Shown: positions 47,201-58,382 of the stretch, one piece after another | How the letters are laid out: each line of letters starts with the position of its first letter | How positions within the stretch are numbered: the first letter of the stretch is position 1 | Source: Enoplolaimus lenunculus | Taxonomy: Eukaryota > Nematoda > Enoplea > Enoplida > Thoracostomopsidae | Reading direction: 5' to 3' | DNA: 64,000 bases | Assembly: GCA_030248215.1 (NCBI GenBank) | Contig: JASANG010000048.1 | Location: forward strand, 62,001 to 126,000 | The notes under the pieces: generated by a model | Database searches by the model: none | What the model saw: the letters and a program-made list of their open reading frames with translations, nothing else | Told to the model about the DNA's origin: nothing | Position numbers and translations under genes: made by a program

Positions 47201-50200
47201 CCCTGGTACTCGGCGCATCGTTCCCTGTTTCATGATAGTTTAACTAAAGTTCTATAATCCGACCCTCCGGAGAAGTCCAGACGAGCTTTGTAATTTCTAT
47301 TTGAATATACGTCGCTGCTTTAATGAGGAATTTTTGCAGTACCGCAGATGGTTTTTTAATGGGTTGGCGGTGTACATGGTCCATGGGTGTAAACAGGATT
47401 TTTGCGATCGGGTTATGTTTTATAAAAATTTAGAAAGGTTGGAGGTTGTTTGCGCCGCAAACTGAAACTGTGCCTAGAAACACATGCAGAAAAATATCAA
47501 ATGAATGTTTTGACCAGGGGTATTTAAAAATCGCGACAGAAGTTTTCGGTCGGGTGGTTTTTTAATTAGAGTGTCGTGTAATGGCAAAGTTTTTACCTTT
47601 GACATCTTGGGTTAGTTGAGGAATGATGGTAACAAGATTGTGTGTAAAGGTACCAAAGATAATACAGTGTATTATATTATATTTTTATTATATATATATA
47701 TATATGTATGTATGTATGATAGACCTCTAGTGGCTCTGTGCTGGTTTTGTGAACTTCCGTGGGTTTTTGAGCAAAGCAGGTGAAACTATTTCACTCCAAA
47801 AACCATGGTTTTGACCCATAATACTCTAGCCTTTTCTACGCCCTTGCTGTGTACGTTTTTTGTTTAAGGGCTAAACGACGAGCTTGAACTTCTCGCAGCG
47901 AAGGCAGTTAGTAGTCGCACTGGAGCTGACAGTCCCGATTATGACGTATTCGATCATCTTGGAAACTCTGGTGACGTTATCTCCAGCAGTGGATCCGGCG
48001 CTGGGTCTCGACGCTGTCCAATTGTTCCGGCGGATCCGATGATTAGTAATAAATCAGAAGTTCAGCCTGTATCTAAAGGTAAAGTTTTCCGAGATGCATG
48101 CAAGGAGGCGTTGATGAACGCTGCGGCCGGCGCGCGTCTAGGGATTACTCCATAGGCGTAACCAGGATTTTGAAAAGCGATGGTACGTACGTTCATTGAA
48201 AATTTCGAAGGTTGGTTTTTTGTGTTGTAAACTAAAACAGTGTTCAAGACAAAATTGATTGTGCAAAAATCCCAAAGCGGTGGTTGACCCCTGAAATTGA
48301 CACAAAACTTTCGTAGCTACAGCTTGTCGGTACGTATATCTGGGCAAGACTACAGCAGACCATGGTCCCCTTTGTTGTAGTATTGTATGCAATGCGTAAT
48401 GTTTGACAATAACTTGCGTACACCATGTCATAGTTTATCACATGCATGTTTGTTGAGCAAAACAGTCGTGGTGCATGTATGACATGGGCTCTTGTACACC
48501 TTCCCCCACATAATGTTAAGGCTTGGCTTGCGCTCAGATTAAGGCTTCGGCAAAGGCTTAGGCGTAAACTGCTGTGGTAAGCGTTTTCCACGACCTAAGC
48601 CTAAGCCTGTGGGAAGAAGTGCTCAAGAAGAACCCATGACAGGAATTATTATTTTCTGTAAATTTAGCCATTTGTTTCAGCTGTATCGCTATCCACAACG
48701 TCAGATACATGTGTAGCATGTACCGTGACAACAGCGACAACACAAGCAACAACAACAACAACAACAACAACAACCTATGGCGAAACGATAGCACATATCG
48801 TCAAGACAGAATCAATCGCTTCTGCTACAACTGGTGCTGCTAATAATCCTCTGCAACATCATCATCAACAACAAAAACAATCCAGTCCCCAATCAACTCG
48901 AACTGTGGCAACAATAAAACGTGAACCGTACGACTACGACAACAACGATAACAACAATAATAATTATAACAACAACAATAATAATACAAATAATAACAAC
49001 AGTAAAATCAACTGTCAGACTACTGGTGCTACAACAGACTTGACGTCTACTAATGCTACAACTCAGGGTGCCGTCAACGCGGTAAACAAGTCCATCGGTG
49101 TCGCGAACGAGATCGACAGACGTCTGAAGTCAAATAAATGCGGTGCCGGCGATTCAAAAGAAAAACGGCGAAGCGGCGGCGATATTAAAGCAAAAAGAAA
49201 AGGCGGCGGAGATTTCAAAGGAAAACACCGAAGCGGCAGCGACTTCAAAGAGAAACATCGAATCGGCGGCGGTGACGACTTCAAAGCGAGACGCAGAAAA
49301 TCAGATCCGCCGTCGTTATCGTGTGAGGTCATTGGTGGCTCCTGCGCCCCTGTGTCTGCTGCGTCAACGTCCACGTCGTCGTCATCGTCGTCAGACTCTG
49401 ATTCCCACGACGAATCGTCGACGTCTGGCGGCAATACGACGGCGAGCTCGTTTCGGCTCGAGTGTCTCGACAAATCGGCCACACTCCGACGTATTCATAC
49501 ACCGCCGTCGCCTGGGTCGGAGCCTCCTGAAGATCCGGCATGCAGTCCTGTTGTACGGGTAAGGCACTATGGACGTAATGAGTGGTTCAGCTATAAACAT
49601 CTTGGTTAAGTATTTTAAATAGCCATGGTTGGCCGGCATTACCGGAAAAGCGGTCCGCCCTGCAAATTGGTCCTTCTGCTGCAAATTGGTCCTTCTGGAG
49701 CAATTATCAGAAAAATTAGTCCTCCAGGCGGACCAATTATGCTAGGAAAATTGGTTCGCCACAGAAAAGTTTGTCCGCCTGGTAAAACAATTGCAGCCGT
49801 CACTTTTGTTAAGGTGCGTGGTGCAGGGCTACCATAACACCTATTGACACGTTTCACATTTGTCAAGCGTTACGGTTGTCTTAAATCTGATTTTTATGTT
49901 AGGCTAAGGGTGTCGCTATACTTGCCAGCGCCGTCCCTTACCATGCTGGTAATTCGCGTAAGATACCGCCGACAAACGAACGATGGTCGAACGCCGGACG
50001 TCATCAAAAATATAGCGCCACCCTTATACAAAACTATTGGCGCGGATTTTTGTATGGCATTAGTTCTACGCCAGCAGCTCAATGCTTGACAAAATGTCAA
50101 AAGGTGTTAAAACATAGTTTTCGTTCCAGTTTTAGATACGTATGAAGTAAAGTGAATTTCGCAGTTTACTCTGGACTGTAATTTTGCTGAATTTTCATAA

Positions 50201-50843
50201 ATTTCGACAGATTTTTTTCTAATCAGGTAAGAAACTGTATAGCTGGAACAACTTCGAAGCATATATTTTTAGTTGAACAGGTGTGGCAGCTTGCCATCGT
50301 ATATTTTTTTGCTGAAACAACTGGGACTACTTCTAAGCGTATGTTTTCGCAAGCACAGCTCGGAGAGCTCCTATACAAAGCCATTAAATTCATTTTGTAT
50401 TTTAGGACAACTTTTCTGCAAGCAGCAACCATAATAATTCCACTCATACAACTCCTGATCATCGAAAAGTTGTTATTAATCAGCGACAAGACCTCAGTAC
50501 CAAAACCGCCAACATCGAAAATGTCTACAACAACATAAACAGTAACAACATGAATAATAAACATAATGATAATAATCACAACAACAACGCAGATAGCTGT
50601 GATCAGGACAATTCAGAAGTTGATGCATCCCAGTTAATTAGTCGTCTCGGTGCAAAAACACGACATTTACTATTTGGACGATCGCCAAAGTCGGCAAAAC
50701 AACAGCGGAGCTGCGGCGGTGGCAGCAATCGACCGGCGGCAAAGAAGGATACGACGTCATTCGAGAACGTCGCCAGTTACAAGAGTAACAACAGCAGTGA
50801 CGATTCTATTTGGCGCAACACAAGCGACAACAAGAACAACAGC

Positions 50844-50880
<37 letters not shown>

Positions 50881-53331
50881 GCAACAGCAACAACAACAAC
50901 AACAACAATAACGACAACAACAACAACAAAAACTACAAAACCAGTAATAATAGTATCAGCAAAAACAAAAACAGTAATAATTGCGGCAGCAGCAACAGCA
51001 ACAATAACAAAACTAAAAACTATTCCAACAATAATGGCAGTAACAACAATAACAGCAACAACATTAATAACAGCATCGCCAACAACAACCATTCATGCAA
51101 AGTCACCAAAGTGACGCATAAACGCATTAATGACAGCGCGTCGTCGACAATGGCAAAAGTGAAACCAGAAAATATCGCTGCCACTAGTGTTTCGTCGAAA
51201 CGGTCTCCAGACGATGACAGCAGTCGAATCGTCGACGACGACACTGGTGGCGACGGTGGAAGTCGACAGATCTTATCGACATCGACGGCGGCCCCTGTCT
51301 CCAATCATCACGAGTCACGTCGTGCGTCTCTGTCGTCGTCGTCCACGACGTCGTCAAGTCGCACGACAACGACGATGACCACGACAGCGGCAAGATCAAA
51401 GGGACGTGGTCGACAGTCGACGTCGAAACAAAACGGTGGTAGCGGCAAGATCAAACGACAAGCGCCGCAGTCCAGTCGACATATTGTATCTAATGGTGAT
51501 GAATCGACTGGCAAAACGGCAGCGACATCGGTTAACAAGAGTAGCAAAAATGGCCGAGGTGGTAAAAACGGCGGCGATCGCAGCAACAAAATTGATAATC
51601 AACTCAAACGACCGAGACAACAATCGACGTCAAGCGCTGCGACCGGGCAGGAATCGGGTGACGATGGTAGCTCATCGTCTCAAGCGTCCAGTAATGATAA
51701 AAAGGTCACTGCAAGCGCTGTCGGTCGATCGTCAATAGCGGCAGCTACAAAAGGGCGGCTAACATCAAAACAACGTGATGATACTAAAGCGGCACTTTCT
51801 GCGGCGACTGGCGTGGTTAAGAAAGAACCGGATGTCACGACGACGACGGTGGCGACGACAAATTGTGGAAAAGCAACAACGATTGCCGAAGCTTTGATCC
51901 GATCGAGAATACTGAAAAAGAAGCCATATATTGCGCCAAAGGACCCACGATATATGGATAAAGGTAAAATTGTTGTTTGTGTTTTGTATTCTCGTTGTCG
52001 AAAAGGGAATGTCCGTGTCACGCGAACTTCAATAACCATTGAACGGATTTTAATAAACTTTTGTTGTTTGAAAACGTTATCATCCTGCAGTGTTAACCTC
52101 GCAGTGGTCTTTCAAAATTTATAGTTGTCAGATTAGCGACATGCTAATTTGCATGACTACTAATTTAGCTTAACGACTTTTGACGTTATACCATAGCTTA
52201 AATGTTAGTTTTATAAGCGGCTTGACTTTGACTGAATTTTAAGGCAAAACAAAACCAAGCAACGGTGCAAACAATGGAGGTACTGTTGGCGGAGGAAAAA
52301 GATTTGGTAAGCGGTCAAAATTATCGACAAGTACAAAACGAAGCGGAAAAACTTCGAAACTGAAAAAGCGACGCAGTGATGAAATCCTTGAATACAGCGT
52401 TCACAATCCGATTGAAGCCTGTGGCGCTGGAGACAATTGTATTAAACCGGACGATTCTGTAGTTCAATGGGTATGTTGTGATTACATGCGCATGGACGTA
52501 GACCGGGTTATAGAAAGGATGTCGATAGGGGGAACTGGTGGACCATGAAAGTTTTCAACGGGGGATAGTTAAAAACGGTTTCAGCGCTCATTTGTCCTTG
52601 CTATTTCTATCTTAAGAACCATCATGTTAACCGTTTTTCGATGGCCTCGTTTATCTGTCTCAATTCGTTCCAGCGACAAATCGTGTCGACATAACATTTA
52701 CTTAGCTAACAAAATTGCGCAAGAAAATATTTAAGACCAAAATCTACTGGCTAAAACTGACTTGCAAAAAATGCATACGTACTATAAAATTATTAAGATT
52801 TATACGTAGGAAGTTTTAATCGTGAGTTTCGTGGAAGGCGGTGACACCTGATAGTCTTGGACTTTAAGAGATATTGTAGCACCGTTGCCAAAAGTATTCA
52901 AAATTATTGTGAACGGCGCATTGATATGCAGTGCTTGAATGGGATCTTTGCTGGTCATAGCTAGAATTTATAACCGCTTTGTACCGGAGTATCTATTTGT
53001 TCAAGCCAAGTTGTTCTAAGCCATTCATCCTGTATGCTTAAAATTATTGTCCGTATTCTCAGGCATGTGTAGCACCTATTGTCAGATGGCAAAAACGGTC
53101 CTGTGACCACGTAATGAATAACAGATAGCTTCGAAATTTTACACATTTCGTTTGTTTGAAAAAATTTTGTGCCAACTGTTGGTAAGCGCTACACACAGTT
53201 GAGAATAATACAACTCGATATTTCAGGTTCAATGTGACGACTGTGAAATGTGGTATCATTTGCGATGCGTCGGATGCGATTATGAAGCGGCGAAAGACGA
53301 CTTTAACGATTTTCATTGTGGTTGCGTTTGA
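38498..53331 (+). CDS. TCF19-like FHA and PHD-finger protein with giant Gln/Asn-rich centre
   Basis: Exons: 38498-38559, 39661-39910, 40508-40627, 41228-42519, 43694-45312, 46725-46763, 47869-48078, 48681-49558, 50406-51963, 52244-52470 and 53227-53331. Phases agree at every join for 2,119 residues. The FHA domain spans exons 1-4 (about residues 3-155: LRRIRVPPGAGAS, VVKFGRNP, ISREHSEI, LADRSLNGTYVNDRR, LNPGDIIHFGH, EFTYVFEKC). The PHD finger spans exons 10-11 (about 2068-2119: CGAGDNC, VQWVQCDDCEMWYHLRCVGC, EAAKDDF). This order and the VGC-x2-EAA stretch match vertebrate TCF19, a chromatin reader of about 345 residues. Between the domains lie polyGln, polyAsn, Ser/Thr tracts and basic blocks. 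FHA domains bind phospho-threonine and the PHD finger probably binds histone H3. The final zinc pair is CxC instead of CxxC. Domain identity is strong; exon edges are inferred without transcripts. Confidence 0.87.
38580..38967. mobile_element. hAT-like MITE family D in intron 1 of the TCF19-like gene
   Basis: The ends CAGGGTGCAACCGGAATTCC and GGTTGCACCCTG are flanked by atgtatgt and atgtatat, seven of eight matching. It is 388 bp and starts only 20 bases after the exon 1 splice donor (38560). CAGGG is a typical hAT terminus. Confidence 0.82.
39416..39559. mobile_element. Short GC-rich MITE (family K) in intron 1
   Basis: The left end agggtaatggtac and right end gcgccacccct are weakly inverted, with CGGCGTCG repeats between. 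It resembles the elements at 49905 and 56144. It ends about 100 bases before the exon 2 acceptor at 39660. Confidence 0.45.
40255..40455. mobile_element. MITE family F in intron 2
   Basis: gcgacaattcgtcgccagg and caacttgtcgcctgacag at the left are answered by gcgacgaatcaaattgtcg, caagttgtctggcgac and aattgtcatgat at the right. Between them lie aagcctaagcg and cgaagcctatgcctag. Confidence 0.7.
41524..42490 (+). repeat. PolyGln-coding CAA/CAG tracts in exon 4
   Basis: Several Gln runs are coded by mixed CAA and CAG, the longest 37 consecutive codons at 41720-41830. Mixed codons suggest selection on the protein rather than simple slippage of one triplet. The antisense frame is open and Val/Ala-rich but is a shadow. 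Confidence 0.9.
42761..42810. repeat. Perfect 25-bp tandem duplication in intron 4
   Basis: gaatccacaatttgaccgac plus tccga occurs twice back to back without a mismatch. A related phrase (gaatccacggttttaccgaa) occurs near 55.87 kb, so it comes from a dispersed repeat. Confidence 0.85.
43480..43660. mobile_element. MITE family F in intron 4, next to the exon 5 acceptor
   Basis: aatttgtcgcccgaaaactt and tgtcgccctactgtgccg at the left, cctaagcctgagtctaag in the middle, gcgacaaaatgtcgagtcg and gatgaattgtcgtgat at the right. Its right end is about 35 bases before the acceptor at 43693. Confidence 0.65.
44146..44240 (+). repeat. PolyAsn-coding AAT/AAC tract in exon 5
   Basis: About 30 Asn codons in two runs (14 and 16) separated by a single Tyr codon, mostly AAT with some AAC. 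Further Asn-rich tracts occur in exons 8 (48950-49005) and 9 (50835-51080). Confidence 0.9.
45551..45889. mobile_element. TA-flanked MITE family J in intron 5
   Basis: The inverted ends CAGTCACGGACAGAA and TTTTGTCCGTGACTG are flanked by TA (45549-45550, 45890-45891). The 339-bp body is full of gcgatcgcg and aaccgcgat blocks, much richer in GC and CpG than its surroundings. Confidence 0.75.
46850..47209. mobile_element. hAT-like MITE family D in intron 6
   Basis: The left end is decayed (aaggtgcatagtggaagtgg). The right end aaattccggttgcaccctgg is intact. The interior cttgttaactcg-type and ttgctgatgcgacg-type segments are the reverse complement of the 34.7 and 35.6 kb copies. Confidence 0.6.
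49156..49302 (+). repeat. Basic decapeptide repeat in exon 8 of the TCF19-like gene
   Basis: About five consecutive units of the form D-x-K-x-K-x-R-x-G-G (DSKEKRRSGG, DIKAKRKGGG, DFKGKHRSGS, DFKEKHRIGG, then DDFKARRRKS). They give a strongly basic, Gly-rich block that could bind nucleic acid or act as a nuclear localisation signal. The function is inferred. Confidence 0.8.
49905..50026. mobile_element. Short MITE family K in intron 8
   Basis: The inverted ends taagggtgtcgctata and tatagcgccaccctta bracket a 122-bp GC-rich body (gacgtc, cgtaagatacc). A second copy is at 56144-56272. Confidence 0.65.
52448..53331 (+). other. PHD finger coding region (end of exon 10 and exon 11)
   Basis: Zinc ligands: Cys pairs in CGAGDNC and QCDDC, His in WYHLRC, the Cys in LRC, then FHCGC. 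The canonical last pair is CxxC (TCF19 has RCPGC). Here it is CxC, and the stop follows one residue later. The exon 10 donor (TGG|gtatgt) and exon 11 acceptor (atttcag|GTT) are good. A small assembly error or an unseen alternative exon end could explain the compression. Confidence 0.75.
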
Positions 53332-53692
53332 CCGTGGGAAAATGAGACAATTTTTTCTCACGCTTTTTGGTGCTTGCAAAATTGGATCGTACAGTGGCGG
53401 AACTAGGATTTTTCAATGCAGAAAGATATTTTATTGTGGTACGAAATTTTAATGTTTTAAAACGCGTTTTAGCCAATTTTTCGATAATTTAACTGGTCAG
53501 TTGCGCCGAAAACACAAAAGTATATTGTATTTTAGGTTTGTAAAATTGCAATATCTTTCACCTATTTGACTAAAAAACGCATTTTGAGTCTTCGGGGTTG
53601 AAGTAACGGCGTCGCGAAATGTTTAGCATGGCAGCGCTCACTGGATTCGCCACTGGTATTGTATATGTCGTTATTTTTGTTTCAAGATTTTT
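53332..53692. other. Probable 3'UTR and flank of the TCF19-like gene
   Basis: AT-rich, no open frame of note. No clear AATAAA was seen close to the stop codon. Confidence 0.35.
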
Positions 53693-54063
53693 GTTAAACC
53701 AAGAGTGGATGATCACTCTTTATAACAAGAGTGTGCAACTGCGTACATTCTGTGTATTAAAGAATGTACCCGGCACGCGTTGTGTTTTAGGCCTACCCCC
53801 CTTGTTTAGGAGGTAGATGTATTAAGACAAAATAGCATTATAAACCGTTACCATTGTTAGTGTGATTAAACAACATAGTTGACCCCCCTATAAATGAGGG
53901 GGGTAGGTGTACTGAAGCATACTTTATTGTTAATCTCTTGCTTAAACCCCCCTGAATGAAGGGGTCGCTCAAAAATGCAACGCGTGCTGGTACATTTAGT
54001 GCCATGCACAGCCCAAGCAGTTGCACACTCTTCTGTAAGGTGGCTATCATCCACTCTTGGTTA
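53693..54063. mobile_element. MITE family G copy, long inverted repeats
   Basis: The left accaagagtggatgatcac and caagagtgtgcaactgcg are mirrored by cagttgcacactcttc and gctatcatccactcttggt. The middle holds C-run/G-run mini-palindromes (ccccctataaatgagggggg). TTAA lies close to both ends, but a TTAA duplication is not certain. Confidence 0.75.
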
Positions 54064-55002
54064 AACTAACCTCAAGTATCACAATTATTAAATGTGTTCC
54101 AAGCAGTGCAAAAATGATTGCTGTTTCACAACACTGTAACAACAGCAGTAGCTGTATATAAAATTATATGTCTCGAAGCTATCCCACGAGACCAGGGCTT
54201 AGCTGCTGATCTGAAAACGACTGAAGCACATATGCTGAACTGCGATATGTAATGGTGAAGGCAACATCGTGATCGAAACGGGAAAGAAACCAAATGCAAT
54301 TTTGATATTTGATTACACTGTAAATGCAGTGACCTTACTTGTTTTTTGTAAAATTTTTCATTTTTTTGTTTTGTAAAACTTTCTCTTTTTCAAACCGGGG
54401 AGGGGCCGGGACCCTTGGTCACCCGGGTGCTTCGCCACAGCCCATAATTTATAGGCTTTCGTGCCGGCCTGGTTTTGAATAAAATATTTTGAAATACAAA
54501 TGTAAAAAAAATTGTCTCGCACGCCAAAAATAAACCAGTCTTGATAATGTGTTAGAGTCGGTTACATTGACAGTGAGAGTTTTACACACTAGCATTAACC
54601 GCAACGCGGTCAAAGCCAGTATATAAATGTTCGCGTCAGAAAATAATTGTGGCGTTCCATTGACAAGCGATTGGATTTATTGTAAAAGATATTTATTCAA
54701 CGAACTTATTGTTTTATTTCATTTTTGATTCAATTTGTATGCCCCCCCGCGATATTGTTTGCAACATAGAAGACAAGCTGACGATTTTTGTAAAATGTAC
54801 GTACGGCTGTTAAGAGATGGAATGTCTGATGCGGTAAAAGTCGATTGAATGGTAAGTTTATAATAATTTTTTGTAAACCGAATTTACTTCGGCAACTCGC
54901 TGCAGTTGATTCATTTTGCTGTTAAGATAACGCTGATTCATTATAGCATCAGTAAACAATTTCGGGCTTGATTTGTCAATATGATGGTATTATTATAATT
55001 GT

Positions 55003-55005
<3 letters not shown>
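54064..55005. other. Intergenic stretch, no gene or recognised repeat
   Basis: Short unrelated frames only. No family resemblance was found. Confidence 0.4.

Positions 55006-55092
<87 letters not shown>
55006..55092. repeat. AT dinucleotide microsatellite
   Basis: An uninterrupted run of about 43 AT units. It is probably length-variable and prone to assembly error. Confidence 0.95.
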
Positions 55093-55093
<1 letters not shown>

Positions 55094-55375
55094 GTATGTA
55101 GTATACTGTAATTGCGAAAATGTGATATCCCGGTTTTGTACTGTTTTGTTTTCATGGTTCTATCATGAGTGTTGGTACGTACTTTTTCTTACTTTCCAAT
55201 GGTTTGACAGCGAGTGTGCGCCGAACACGGGCGTATACAAGGGAAGGGATACGAGGATGCAACGTCTGGCATCGATCGGAAGGCACGAAAGAGGACTGCA
55301 ACTGTTCAACTCAGCTTTTACTGATTAGGTGCTTTTCCGATTACGTTAGTCTTTGCTGGACTATAAGGTTGTACG

Positions 55376-55791
55376 CAGGGTGTAACCGCAATTGCGGTTC
55401 CGGCAATTTTTCACCTTCTGGTTCCGTAAATTATTACGGGAATATAAAATTCCGATATTATATTTTGACCCACGGAAATTATAATATTTTACTAAAAATG
55501 ACAATAAAAATTAAATAGATTTCATTAGTATAGTATGCAAACGTTGACAATCGTCGAAAATAAACCATCGATGGTAGGTTTCGCTTCAGTGGATTATGAA
55601 AATCTAGGTAAAATACAACAGATATGATTAAAGTGAGTACATGTCTCCGACTAGGGCTATTTCACCAATAATACGGCAAGAAAGAAAATTAAAATGAATT
55701 TGTCGATAGCATGTGTTTTTCATTTTCCGGTTCCGTTTTCGATAATGTTTCAAATTCCGGTTCCGGTAAATTGAATTCAGGTTGCACCCTA
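55376..55791. mobile_element. hAT-like MITE family D, perfect 8-bp target duplication
   Basis: It starts cagggtgtaaccgcaatt and ends caggttgcaccct(a). Identical gttgtacg flanks at 55368-55375 and 55792-55799. It is 416 bp and shares the interior text gaaaatctaggtaaaatac, acaacagatatgattaaag with the 38.58 kb copy (aaaatctaaaatacaacaaa). Confidence 0.88.
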
Positions 55792-56143
55792 GTTGTACGG
55801 GCCTATATTAATCATTACTTTCAGCTTACATCTGTGTAAAATGTCCTTTGGCCCATTGTGGCACCGAATCCACGGTTTTACCGAATCCGAATCCATTGCT
55901 AATTTGCCGAATCCGTACCTTTGTTGCCACCCTGCTTCGGCCAACCGCAGTGTTATTTAGTTAAATTACAGCTTTCCGTAATTTAAATGTAAGCTTGACG
56001 CGCCTAATATAAGCGTACGAAACGAGCAAGTTTTATGAATTTTGAAGTCTAAGCCTATTATTGCTAATCATTAGCTTAAGTCTATTTGTAAGCTTAAACC
56101 TAAGTGTAAGCATGCCTCGGAACTTAGCGGTAGGTCTAAGTCT

Positions 56144-56272
56144 AAGGTTTGCGCTATACTTGACGTCCGTCACTGTCCGTAACCATATACGTTAGCGCAC
56201 GCGAGTTATTTGCGTACGATACCGCTCGATGACGGACGGTGTCGCACGTCAACAAAAGGATAGCGCAACCCT
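56144..56272. mobile_element. Short MITE family K
   Basis: The inverted aaggtttgcgctata and tagcgcaaccct enclose gacgtccgtcactgtccg and gacggacggtgtcgcacgtc, themselves inverted. 129 bp. Confidence 0.65.
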
Positions 56273-56326
56273 AAAAGTATAAACATAAGTTTGCAAGTAG
56301 CAGATCGATCTATGAACTGTTGCGTC

Positions 56327-56493
56327 GGTCCATGTATAGAACAGGGCCGGAACAGTAGTATAAGCATATTTCTAAGCCTAAGCGTATGGATGAGCCTATT
56401 TATAAGACTAAGCAAGCAAAATTGCTCTAAAGCTAAAACTGACTCTATTATAGCCGTCCGGAAAACGATCCGGCCCTGTTGTATACATGGGCT
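56327..56493. mobile_element. MITE family A with 8-bp target duplication
   Basis: ggtccatgtatagaacaggg and the mirrored ccctgttgtatacatgggct, flanked by gttgcgtc (56319-56326) and gttgcgcc (56494-56501), seven of eight matching. A tRNA-like A-box (gtagcgcagtggttatcg) follows at 56506. Confidence 0.82.
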
Positions 56494-56505
56494 GTTGCGC
56501 CTATG

Positions 56506-56580
56506 TAGCGCAGTGGTTATCGTAAGCGATTTTAATTGGTTGAAATCGCTAATTTGAGTTGTGATTGGTCGGAATGAAGG
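56506..56580 (+). repeat. tRNA-like (SINE head) remnant
   Basis: gtagcgcagtggttatcgta is A-box-like. The expected B-box has decayed to tgagttgtgattgg. There is no stable cloverleaf. Confidence 0.35.
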
Positions 56581-56789
56581 TTTATTGATATTGTGTGATT
56601 TTGTGAACGTTTAACATTTCTGTGTTAATTATGAATGATACTAAATGTGCCTGGTTTGGTTTATAGTTTTTGATGTGAATTTGTCTTGTAATATATTTTG
56701 CATGTGTCGATATAATATATAAAAATCGAATAATATATAAGATTAAAACGTCTGATGCGTTTATGTAAATGAGCGAAGATAGTTGCATG

Positions 56790-57003
56790 GGCCCGTGTAT
56801 AGAACAGGGCCGGATCGTTATCCGGAGGGGCTATTATAGAGCAGTTTAAGCTTTAGACTAATTTGTTTGCGTAGGCTTAGGAATATTCTCATCCATAGGC
56901 TTAGGTTTAGGCGTAGGCTTAGGAATATTCTCATCCATGCGCTTAGGCTTAGGCTTAGGAATATGTCTATACTACTGTTCCGGCCCTGTTCTATACGTGG
57001 GCC
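56790..57003. mobile_element. MITE family A with 8-bp target duplication and long hexamer array
   Basis: ggcccgtgtatagaacaggg and the mirrored ccctgttctatacgtgggcc, flanked by gttgcatg and gttgtatg. Inside, the block gcttaggaatattctcatcc occurs twice with cttagg hexamers between. Confidence 0.85.
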
Positions 57004-57451
57004 GTTGTATGGTGCTGTTTGGAGCTGTGGATGAGCAAACGTTGCCGGAGTCAGAGATGAAGCAGAATCAATTCGATTGGGTTTGAAAACTTTGAAGTTG
57101 GTATTTCACCCATAATTAAAATGTTGCGGCGGCAAAGCTGAAATATCGATTAGTTTATGGAAATTGATAGAAAATAAAACGAAATATAGATAGCGGTTGA
57201 AATGAGATAAGAATGGGAAACGGGTATTACAAGTATAAATGTTTAAAACATTTAATTGTTGTACACACGTTACCTTCTGTATGTTGTGCACAAATAAAGT
57301 CCATTCTGTTCTGTTGGAACGGTAAAGGCTGTCCATCCCGTCGACCAGACGTACGTTTTGTCCACTGATGACATAGCTAAAGAGACATTTATGAGTTCAG
57401 CGCAACGGTGTGCGGATAAAATTTATATGGCAATAACGGTGTAGTTAGCAG

Positions 57452-57834
57452 CAGGGTGCAACCGGAATTATAAAATACCGGAACCGGAAAGATAAAAAAT
57501 ACCGGAAAATATAAATATTTGTTGCCGCAAAATTAATTTTTAAGCCCTATTTTTTTTTGCTTTGAATGCTGTAAACACACCGTTTGGAATGCCTAAATCC
57601 TGAAACAAAGCAGATGATGGAAACATTATAAATATGAAGTTGACAATACACGGTTGGACAATTTTAGAGAAATAAGTTAGAATAATATGCCAATTTTTCT
57701 TAATTTTGGAATGAGAAAATTTTCAATACCGAAAATACCGGTGAAAAAATACCGGATTTCGGATTTCTTACCGGAACCGGATAGTGGAAAATACCACATT
57801 TTCTTACCAGAACCGGAATTCCGGTTGCACCTTG
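57452..57834. mobile_element. hAT-like MITE family D, perfect 8-bp target duplication
   Basis: cagggtgcaaccggaatt and the mirrored aattccggttgcaccttg, flanked by identical gttagcag (57444-57451, 57835-57842). 383 bp, with taccggaa blocks near both ends. Confidence 0.88.
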
Positions 57835-57839
57835 GTTAG

Positions 57840-58382
57840 CAGGGTACAACCCAAGGCCTGTCTCCGGCTAGGGAAGAAAATCGACCTCCGGATCAAGTTT
57901 CGGTAGTAAAATTTTGCAAAATTTATCTGTTTAGCGCGTTTTGGTGTACTTTTGTCACAATTTTCAGGTTGTAATTTGCCAAATTTCGCAGAAAATTCGC
58001 GTAAAACCAACCAAACAACATAAACCTCTGGCTTTGGCTTCTGTTCCGATATTTTTTACCTTCGGTGGCACCCTTAAAGTTTAAATCGTAGTTCTTTCAG
58101 GGTGCAATGAGGTGAAGCGAAATTTGGTAGTAAAAATGATGGTTAATTAGTTAATTTTAGCCAATATCTGCAATATGTTGTTAAGTTGTTCGGTTCTGCA
58201 TTAATTTTCTGCAAAATTTCGGAAATTCCTAAAAATTGTGACAAAAGTAAATCGAAACGCGCTAAACAGATTAATTATGCAAAATTTTACTGCCGAAATT
58301 GCCGGAACCTGCTGCATAAATTCTACCAGAGCCGAGGTCAATTTTTAGCCGGAACCTGAGGTAGACCCCCGGTTGTACCCTG
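57840..58382. mobile_element. Two head-to-head hAT-like MITEs of the 'ACCTCCGG' family
   Basis: The first runs from cagggtacaaccc (57840) to ggtggcaccctta (about 58076). The second runs from cagggtgcaatgagg (58098) to ggttgtaccctg (58382). Their interiors are reverse complements: gcgcgttttggtgtactttt in one, aaagtaaatcgaaacgcgc in the other. The pair could form a large hairpin. Confidence 0.65.

Noticed and set aside
50650-51589. Thr-rich, Val-rich and Arg-rich frames over exon 9 of the TCF19-like gene
   Set aside because: They are shadows of the AAC repeats in other frames. Only the Asn frame continues across flanking splice sites in phase.
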